In this document: one piece after another, positions 56,756-64,000 of the stretch
How positions within the stretch are numbered: position 1 is the stretch's first letter
Layout: each line of letters opens with the position of its first letter
Assembly (NCBI GenBank): GCA_001513895.1
Contig: LLKO01000019.1
Location: forward strand, 435,895 to 499,894
Direction of reading: 5' to 3'
Source of the DNA: Graphilbum fragrans
Taxonomy: Eukaryota; Ascomycota; Sordariomycetes; Ophiostomatales; Ophiostomataceae
Length of the DNA: 64,000 nucleotides
Notes under the pieces: generated by a model
Seen by the model: the letters and a program-made list of their open reading frames with translations, nothing else
What the model was told of the DNA's origin: nothing
The model's database searches: none
Position numbers and translations under genes: made by a program

Positions 56756-58416
56756 TTACAAGACAAGCATGCCGCCAGCCACGAAAAACACGGTGCTGAT
56801 GGCCATGACGCGCAGCAGATCCAGCGGCACGGAAGCGCCGGGTGCCGCGTTCTTAGAGCCGCTAGAGCCGGAGCCGGAGCTGGACGACGATGCGTCGGTG
56901 GTAGCGGCCTGGAATCCAGAAGAGGCAGCATAGGCCGGCGTGGTGAACGTAACCGACGCCGTCACCTGGTCCTGGTTCGGCGCAGCCGTGGCCGAGGGAA
57001 TCGGGGCGCCCGAGCTGGAAAAGGCCACAATGTTGGACGATGTGGCATTGAAGTCGGTCTCCGCAATGCCGATCTGGTTGTTGACCAGGTCGTACACCAC
57101 ATAAGCAGAGCGCAGGAACGTGTCGCCCAGCAGGAACGGGTCGCTAGACGTGTTCTGCAGGCCGAACTCACAGGCCGTCTTACCCGCGTAATCGCCCTTG
57201 GCGAATGTCGGCGCAGTGCCGCTGTCGGATACCAGGTCCAGCACCAGCTCGTCCATCGTGATGTTGACCATCGCGCCACCAGGGCCGCCAAAGGTAAAGG
57301 AGAAGTAGCCGCTGCCGTCCGCAATGGCGCAGGGCACCACAGCAATGCCCAGCGTGGCGCTGTAGACGGCGCCCACCTCATTCCACACCTGCTCGGCAAG
57401 ATCATTGGGCAGGTAGCTCAGGGTCGTGCCCGAGTCCAGCACCACGGGGATCGGAAACTCGTGCGAGCTCAGCGTGTCACGGCCGCTGGCCGACACAGCC
57501 TCCATACCCGTCAGGGCAACAATAAAGGACGAGAAGGTACCGGTGGACGAGTCCTGGTAGATGTCAACCTTGGTCAGATCGCCCTTGTACTTGTCGGTGT
57601 CAATGCCGCCAAAGAGAATCTGGCCGGTGCTCGCGTCTGAATAGGTGGTTAGCATGCATGGACGGCGATTTCCCTGCTCCGTTTCATCCCTGTCCACTTA
57701 CCAAGATCGTTCAGCCACAGGCTGTAGGCAATGGTGTTGATCTTGCCCTCGCTGACCAGCGTCACGGGCAGGTTTGGGTAGGCGGCCGAGAGCGACTGCT
57801 CCGACTCAACAATGGCCTCGTTCGTCTTGTAGCCCACGCCCACCAGGCCGTAGGGAATATCGGTGCTCGAGCCGAGACCCATGGTCAGGTTGGTCACAGT
57901 GCTGCTGCCAATGACAAAGGTGTCGGTGAAGTAGTCGCCGTCGGCATGGCTGCCGTCGACGTATTCAATCTGGAACTCGTCCTCGCCGACGACGTCGAAT
58001 GTGGAGGAGTCAGAAGAGGAGACTAGTTTGTTAGGTGTGCCTGAGCGATGATATGTCGGAGGACGGACACAGAAAGAGGCTCAAAACTCACAGGAACCGA
58101 AAAGGCAGCCGTTCGGGTTGCTCCGGGTCGCCGAGCAGACAGAGGCATCGCTGGAAGGCACCCAGATGTCGCTGCTGCCGGTGTCGAGCTGTAGCGTCAG
58201 GGACTGGCTAGGAGTGCCAAGCTTGCACTCGACAAAGTAGCCGCCCTGGGTCTGGTTGTTGATAATGGTCGTCTGGTCGGTCTTGGAAGCTGCTCGGCGA
58301 GTCAAACGCGGATGAGGCTGGCGGCGGCCAATGTCCATCGACACGACGCCGGCCGGAGTGGTAGCCTGGGCGGTGGCGGCCAGCACGGCGCCGGCAGCAA
58401 GAGTGCTTCCCTTCAT
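56756..58416 (-). CDS. yapsin-like GPI-anchored aspartic protease
   Basis: Three exons (58092-58416, 57702-58022, 56756-57636) with GTGAGT..ACTAG and GTAAGT..ATTCAG introns, giving 508 residues. The chain has a signal peptide (MKGSTLAAGAVLAATAQATT), a short propeptide with dibasic LTRRAA before the mature domain, GGYFVECKLGTPSQSLTLQLDTGSSDIW (first catalytic Asp about 78), the flap region, and VVLDSGTTLSYLP (second Asp about 283). FLLGDTFLRSAYVVYDL is the conserved end of the pepsin fold. A Ser/Gly/Ala-rich stalk is followed by a hydrophobic C-terminus (LRVMAISTVFFVAGGMLVL), a good GPI-attachment signal. Such proteases process cell-wall and secreted proteins at the plasma membrane. It is of the OPSB/yapsin class, single copy in the window. 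Confidence 0.93.
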
Positions 58417-60766
58417 GTCGACAATGGGTGATGGCGAAACGAGATAGGTACGCGGTGGCAGTATACACGTAGAATAGGACTGAAAGGGGAGAAAATAGAA
58501 ACCAGGGAGAGGCGGGCAAGGAGTTATTATACTAGCAGTCGACGCCGTTGGCCGTGGAAGGAGGCAGTTACACGAAAAAGGAAGGAGTCACCGTGCTCGT
58601 GGGAGCCTAGAGTGACAGCGGGAAGTGCAAGTCTAATACATGCCAAGTAGAGAAAGAACAAAAGAGCACAGCTGAGAAGAGCCTCTATGTAAGCTTTTCG
58701 ATGAGGGGGGCAATGAAAAGAGGCGTGGGCCAGCAGCCGGACGCAGAAAAAACAGACTACTCGTATACGAGGAATGTAGCTCTACTCCGAAGTAGCGGGA
58801 AATAAAAAAAAGAAACTCGGAAGGTAGCGATGCCAAGACAAAAGAAAATGAGCAAGAGATGGGACGCCGAGAGCTATGTATGCAGTAGTTATTGGGCTGA
58901 ACAGGAGGGAAAGACAGGCCGGAAGTAGAAAAAGGAGAGACAGGGGAGAGAGAGAAAGGAAGCAAGCAAGGGACAGACCATACGATGGGGCCAGGGCCGG
59001 GCCTCCGAAGAAACCAAGACGAAACAGTGACAAAAACGAGAGGTTGTGGTGACGACGACGCGCACTCACAAAGACGTACAGAAAAGGCAAAGTACTCGTA
59101 CAAGGAGGGGGGTGGTCATATCCCTACTCCTTCTTAGTGCTACATCTCGACGCAGGTCCGCTGGATCTCTGGGGGAAGAAGACGTGGCTGAGTAGGGGGC
59201 ACAGTGGCATGTTGACAGTGCGTGCTGAGCGGCAAATGGCGGCGAAAGGCAGTAAACTGCACGAGGCGGTACCCGACGAGGCACTGTGGATTCGTATGCG
59301 CTAGGGGGGGTGCTGGCTGCCTCTTGCGGACTAGGCCTGTAGAGCTATCCTTTCTAGTGTACGAAGTCGGGCGGCGGAGTGGCTTTCGGCAATCGTGCTG
59401 CCGTAGGTCCATAAACCAACGGTATGGTGACGTACGCCTTGAAGCGGCAGGGGGCTGGCTAGCATCACAGTTGCTGGTAGCCGTAGATACAGTAACCACG
59501 GCGGAGAAAATACAGCGGCCGACCGATACCTGGTCGTTCGCCCCCCAAGCTACGAGCATTTTGGGCAATAGGAAGGAACAGATGGCGCGAGACAAATTGA
59601 AATCGGACCTAATCGACGCCATCAAATCTGCACTTATGCAGCTTGTCGATATGCCGTGTATGTACGAGCACGCCCTGTTCGTAGCCGTATACGGCGATGT
59701 ACAAAGTGCGAGAAGATCAAAGCAACAGGTGCACGCGAGAGCAGCCCTGAAACGGTTGCTGGGCGGAAGCGTTTCATGCTTGGCGGGAGGACAACCAAGC
59801 AAGATGCGGAAGTACCTGTAAGATGCTCGCCCACTTAGGGCCGGAAACGGAAGGAACAGCAGAGGCGCCGCCTGTGGCACAGCTGTCCGACAAGGCAGCT
59901 GCCAGTGCTCTGTTCCCACTTGGGCGCCGCCGAGGCGCACTTCGGAGGCGGCGGACAGCTATTTAGGACCAGCTGGTCTCGCTCGGCGTAGGGAGGGACC
60001 ACAATATGCTGCTCGAGTACGCAGCACACACAAACACACAAATGAAGCACAAATCACCTGTGTCATCCGCCACTGGTGGCCTACATTTTGCCAGCGAACA
60101 TGCGCTGCGCCTCTCTCCCGCCGCGGTGCAGTGTGGCCAGCCTTCCCTTGTACTCGTACTTTCTTAGAGCTGATCAAACCCTGCTTGCAGATCTTTGCGT
60201 GCCTTGGTGTATGTATTGCCCCCGTCGTTGTACAGCTACGAGTACACATTCCCCGACTTTGTTCATGCCAATCACAACCGCTTTATTTTTGGCTGGCTAG
60301 GGCGTCCCCAGCACTGAAGCTTAGCTAAAGCCAAGACAACTTGGCGCTTGGGGGCCTTGAGCTTATTTCCGCCGCCCCCCAGTAGACGCTACCCGGCTTC
60401 CTCTTTGGTCTGTTCCATGGCCTGGATGCCTTTAGCCTTGCTTTTGCTCTTTAGATACGCCGAGTCGCCTGGTTGCGGCGGCCCGGAGAGGGATATGACT
60501 GGCTGTGGTGGATAGGATGGATCCGAATTACACATGGACAGGCCCTGTCTCTGGTGTGTTGTCTTATGTGGCAGGAGGGAGCCACCGATCGAGGCGGTTC
60601 TCTCTCATACTGTAGTCCGGATGTCTTACGGAGTGCGCGTGAATCACTTTTTGTAAGTTGGCTCATAGTTCGTGGCTCCGAGACAGATGCATCTGGATTC
60701 TCGTCGCTCGGCGCTGCGCCCTCTGCTTAGTCCTCCGACTCTGCCCTCGGCCTTCTGCCCCCGCCA
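58417..60766. other. intergenic region, no convincing gene
   Basis: About 2.3 kb. Opposing open frames of 200-270 codons at 59140-59940 overlap each other and lack motifs. ACTCGTA-type sites recur: a 12-bp palindrome CTCGTATACGAG at 58760-58771, and sites near 59093, 60151 and 60238. CT/GA-rich stretches at 58.8-59.0 kb fit the protease leader. Confidence 0.55.
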
Positions 60767-62148
60767 TCACGCCAAATGCTCCTCCACGTACTTGTGCAGC
60801 CGCTCGAGCGCTGCCTGCAGCACAGCAGTCTCGCAGACATAGCCGATGCGCACGTAGCCGGCAAAGTCCTGGCCGCCGCCAAAGCACCGCGAGCCGGGTA
60901 CCATCATGACCTTGGTGCGCTGCAGCACGTCGAGGCAGAACGCCTCGTCGTCCACGGGCGTGGGCGTCGGGCCGCTGCGCCGCGTCCGGAACTGTAGGAA
61001 CGCCGTCGTGCCCGCCAGCGGCCGCACCCACGAGCAGAGAGCGTGGGCCGCGTCGTTGTCGTCTTTGCCGCCCCACCGCTTCACAAACGCGTCCAGCAGG
61101 GCCGCATTCGTCTGGGCCAGCTGCACGTTGCGCCGCAGCAGCGGCTGCCGCACGCCGTCCGCCAGTGCGTAGGCCGCCACGCCGTCGTCCAGCTGGGACA
61201 CGCTGATGGTGGTGTAGTCGCGGGCGGCCAGCAGCGCCTGGACAATCGCCGGGTCGCGCGAGGCGGCCCAGCCAAGGCGCAGGCCGGCCAGGGCAAACGC
61301 CTTGGACATGGAGCCGGTGGCGATGGTGCGGTCGTAGCCGAGGGTGAGGATGCTGGGGGGCGCGGCGACGGCGGGCGACGACGACGGCGACGGCGGTCCG
61401 TGGAACAGCGGCAGATACACCTCGTCAGACAGCACGAGGATGTTGCGGGCGCGGGCGATCTCGACGATGCGCTGGAGGACGGGCAGCGGGATCGGAGCGC
61501 CTGTCGGGTTGTTGGGGTTGTTGATGACGATCATCTAAGGTAGTTAGTGACACTGCTGGCAAGGCACGTCGGCCATCGTGGGAAGAGAGGCACCTTGGTG
61601 TTGTCCCGCAAAAGACCCGGCAGCTCTTCGGGGTCGGGCAGGTAGTTTTTCTCGGCCTGGAGCCGCCACAGCGAGACCTCGGCGCCCAGACTGGTAGGCA
61701 CGCCGTAGAGCTGCTGGTAGGTTGGGTAGACGCAGACCACGTGGTCGCCGGGCCCGACGAGAGAGTAGAACACGAGGTGGTTGGCGGCGATGGCGCCTTG
61801 CGTGATGACCACGTCGTCGGCAGAGAGAGGCGAGGGAGGTGTGCCGTGGGCGTCGGCTGCGGGGGTGTGCAGAGCTGCTACCCTGGTGCGCACCTCGGTT
61901 GAGCCGCGGATGGCGCCGTACGTCATCTTGGTCGCAGTGAGAGCCGCGAGGGGGTTTGGCGGAAGCTGCCCGGGGCCACTCGGCGTAGCTCCGGCTTCTG
62001 CTCCGGCGTCCGCGCCGGCCCGGGCCAAGGCGTCAAGGTCATCGATCGACACAGACGCGGCACACGTCTCGGCAATATTAAGCACGCCTGGCGTCGTCTC
62101 GTACGTGTCCATCCATTGTTCCACTTGGAACGGCTCGATCTGGACCAT
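60767..62148 (-). CDS. class I/II PLP-dependent aminotransferase
   Basis: Two exons, 61594-62148 and 60767-61534, with a 59-nt intron (GTGCCT..CCTTAG, branch CACTAACTAC), giving 440 residues. It transfers an amino group using pyridoxal phosphate. MTYGAIRGSTEVRTRVA, DVVITQGAIAANHLVFYSLVGPGDHVVCVYPTYQQLY, NNPNNPTG (about 190-197), VLSDEVY (about 221-225) and GSMSKAFALAGLRLGW are the fold-type I landmarks; the Schiff-base Lys is about residue 263. The C-terminal domain ends FAGYVRIGYVCE, containing the substrate-carboxylate Arg. It resembles aminotransferases of the capreomycidine synthase or kynurenine transaminase type, but substrate cannot be assigned. ATG 62146-62148 lies in an ACCATGG context; an in-frame ATG exists at 62244 but would sit on the TATA-like element. 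Confidence 0.9.
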
Positions 62149-63142
62149 GGTGGCGTCGGGGAGAAGCGGAAGTGTGGTGTCCTCCGTTATGAAGAGTGGA
62201 CTTGGAGGAAGATACACATATATATATCCCGACCTGCTTGTCACTGACAGGGCGCTGCACCAACACCATTAGCGCAAAAGATATGCGCATAAGCTACTTG
62301 GACGACGGACAGCCAAGCCATTGGCTTGCGTGTGATTGGGAGTCGCCCGGGTCGGCTGCGCGGAAAAGATCCCCGATCAGGCGCCGTGGCCCACGTGAAA
62401 GCATCTTACATATGTGCGCTGGCACATGATGAGTCCGTGTTCAGTGGGTGCTGTGTGCGTTTGCGGTAAGCTACAGCGAGGTAAGTGGCAGCTAGGCATG
62501 TTTCACATCATGGCACCAAAGTACCTCGCCTGCGTACTTGGCAGGCAGAGGTACTTACTTATTCCGTATGACGTGCCTCTCGTTATCGCGTCCCCACATG
62601 TAGCAGAGCTGCCTATCATTATCGCCCGCCTGTGGCTGGGACAACCAGGCGCCAAGGGAAGCTGCCCGCCTGTGCTATTGCACGTAGCACCATCGTGCCA
62701 TCTGCTGGCACTGTCTCCTTGCCGTCTTACTATTTGCTTGCCCACCTCTTTCTCTTCCACCCCGACCCATCTCCGTCGCCGCATCTCGAGCCAGCGACCA
62801 AGTCGAGCAGATTCCTTCCTTTTTCTTCGCCCTCTCTTTTTCTGGTTTGCGCTTGTTTTATTTTTCGTTGCATTTTCGGGGCGGCCTCGGCCAGCGGCTT
62901 TTGCGCGAGAATCGCTTCGACAGCCTGGCAGCTTGGAAGCTATCTTGATTTGTTGACTTTCCCGGTTCTCCGCCTTTTGTCTTCCGTCCCCGTCCTGACA
63001 CCCGGACACTCGTCGCATATCCGATAGGGCGGATATCGGCAGCATCGCTTTTGTCGCGGCGCCCTGCGGTTTTGGCTACGTGGAAATCAGCTTGTCGGCC
63101 TCTCTCCGACTCCGACTCGACGTCGGCTGCGATTCCATCACG
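62149..63142. promoter_or_regulatory. divergent promoter region, TATA-like element on aminotransferase side
   Basis: About 1 kb between divergent genes. ATATATATAT at 62218-62227 lies 70 bp upstream of the aminotransferase start and is a good TATA candidate. A CACGTG-like CCCACGTGAA occurs at about 62391-62400. The ADP1-like side is pyrimidine-rich (62720-62850), as expected for a leader. Confidence 0.45.
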
Positions 63143-64000
63143 ATGATACAACGGCCTGCTGTGGTGGCCGTCGCCTTGTTGGCGGGTCTGGCTGCGGCCG
63201 CAGATGTCTCTAGCAGCTATGCGGCGATGCCGGTGCCATTTTTTGATGCGCCGAAAGACTGCCCTCCGTGGTAGGTTGTGTGGTCAACTGTGTCGGAGGT
63301 GGAAGCTAGTTTGCTAACGCTTGTAGCTTCAACTGCTTATTACCTGCCTTTGACTGCGGCCAGTATGCCGAGTGCAACAGCTACGACGGCACCTGCAAGT
63401 GTCCGCCAGGCTGGGGCGGCATCAACTGTCTGGAGCCATGTATGTCCTCTCCTCTCCTCTCCCCTCTCCTCCCCCGCTAACCATCAGTGTGCGGATCTCT
63501 GGCCCATGGCCCCGACCGGCCGATGCGCGGCAAAGAACCGGCTTGTGCGTGCGACGAGGGCTGGACGGGCATCAACTGCAACGTGTGCACGGATGACCGG
63601 GCGTGCGATGCACTGATGGAGACCGGCGACAACGGCGTGTGCTACCAGACGGGCGACGTGATCAAGAACAACTACCAGATGTGCGATGTGACGAACAAGC
63701 AGATCCTGTCGATGCTCAACGGCAAGATCCCGCAGGTGACCTTTACGTGCGACCGTAACAGCAGCGAGTGCGACTTTCAATGTGAGCTCTTCTTCCCCTC
63801 TACCTCTTCTGCGCCCCGCTGCTCACTCCTTAGTCTGGGTCGACCAACGCGAGTCGTTCTTCTGCCACCTGTCGCAGTGCGAATCGAGCGCCAGCTTCGA
63901 CGGCAGCGGCAACAGCACCAAGGCAGCCTGCAAGGCGATCGATTGCAGCTGTGTGGCGGACCGAATGCTGTGCGGCGAGGGCGGATCGGTGGATCTGACC
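63143..64000 (+). CDS. ADP1: ADP1-type ABC transporter with EGF-like N-terminus, 3' end cut by window
   Basis: Only the N-terminal extracellular part is in the window. Exons 63143-63270, 63327-63439, 63488-63781 and 63834 onward, joined by GTAGGT..TTGTAG, GTATGT..ATCAG and GTGAGC..CTTAG introns, all keep frame. The chain has a signal peptide (MIQRPAVVAVALLAGLAAAA) and then CPPCFNCLLPAFDCGQYAECN, CKCPPGWGGINC, CACDEGWTGINCNVC (EGF-like modules), YQMCDVTNKQILSMLNGKIPQVTFTC and QFWVDQRESFFCHLSQC. This Cys-rich order matches, as recalled, the luminal domain of yeast Adp1, an ABCG-family transporter with unusual EGF-like repeats. The ATPase and membrane domains would follow beyond 64000. Substrate unknown. 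Confidence 0.88.

Noticed and set aside
59140..59940. Opposing open frames of 200-270 codons downstream of the aminotransferase
   Set aside because: They overlap each other, have no recognisable domain, and random composition.
1..64000. Secondary-metabolite gene cluster
   Set aside because: MFS, aminotransferase, regulators and quinone reductase are present but scattered over 60 kb with housekeeping genes between, and no PKS, NRPS, terpene cyclase or P450 is seen.

Overview
The window is nuclear DNA of a filamentous ascomycete (Pezizomycotina, most likely Sordariomycetes; species not determinable from sequence alone). The evidence is many short GT-AG introns (about 45-180 nt) with CTAAC/CTGAC-like branch sites, and families typical of moulds: a PTH11/SAT4-like rhodopsin-domain protein, a CaaX-associated WrbA-type flavodoxin, a YAP1-binding (Ybp/glomulin) protein, a fungal F-box protein, Zn(II)2Cys6-like and C2H2 regulators, a GPI-type yapsin and an ADP1-type ABC transporter. 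Coding regions are strongly GC3-biased, so long antisense shadow frames are common.

Layout. 0-1.3 kb: the 3' part of a PTH11-like membrane protein (+). 1.5-3.8 kb: a low-complexity disordered protein (-). 6.4-7.7 kb: LYS12 homoisocitrate dehydrogenase of lysine biosynthesis (+). 7.9-9.0 kb: NAD(P)H:quinone oxidoreductase of the Alt a 7/WrbA type (-), whose stop codon is followed in frame by a 64-codon tail ending in a CaaX box. 11.0-12.6 kb: monocarboxylate-type MFS transporter (-). 13.1-16 kb: an uncharacterised membrane protein (-), a doubtful small ORF (+) and hairpin-rich DNA. 16.4-18.6 kb: Ybp1-like protein (-). 18.9-20.7 kb: SET-domain protein with an N-terminal signal peptide (-). 22.0-23.6 kb: a damaged protein kinase (-).

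23.6-32.6 kb is a gene-poor 9-kb stretch in front of a 941-residue Zn-cluster regulator (+, 32.6-35.7 kb). 36.8-38.0 kb: a conserved Asn/Gly-rich protein (-) with a spliced-uORF-like leader and a CA microsatellite. 38-47.5 kb is a second gene-poor stretch with an assembly gap inside poly-G, some coding-like fragments in shifting frames, and a very long leader for a C2H2 regulator (+, 47.5-49.4 kb). 50.8-52.9 kb: F-box protein (+). 53.4-56.1 kb: mitochondrial EF-G1 (-). 56.8-58.4 kb: yapsin-like aspartic protease (-). 60.8-62.1 kb: PLP aminotransferase (-). 63.1 kb to the end: the 5' part of an ADP1-type ABC transporter (+), diverging from the aminotransferase.

The genes do not form an obvious biosynthetic cluster; this looks like ordinary chromosome with housekeeping genes (LYS12, MEF1) among regulators and surface proteins. 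The observation most worth following is the possible stop-codon readthrough, or alternative intron, that would add a prenylation signal to the flavodoxin. Exon boundaries were inferred by eye from reading frame, splice consensus and recalled family conservation. No database search or alignment was run.
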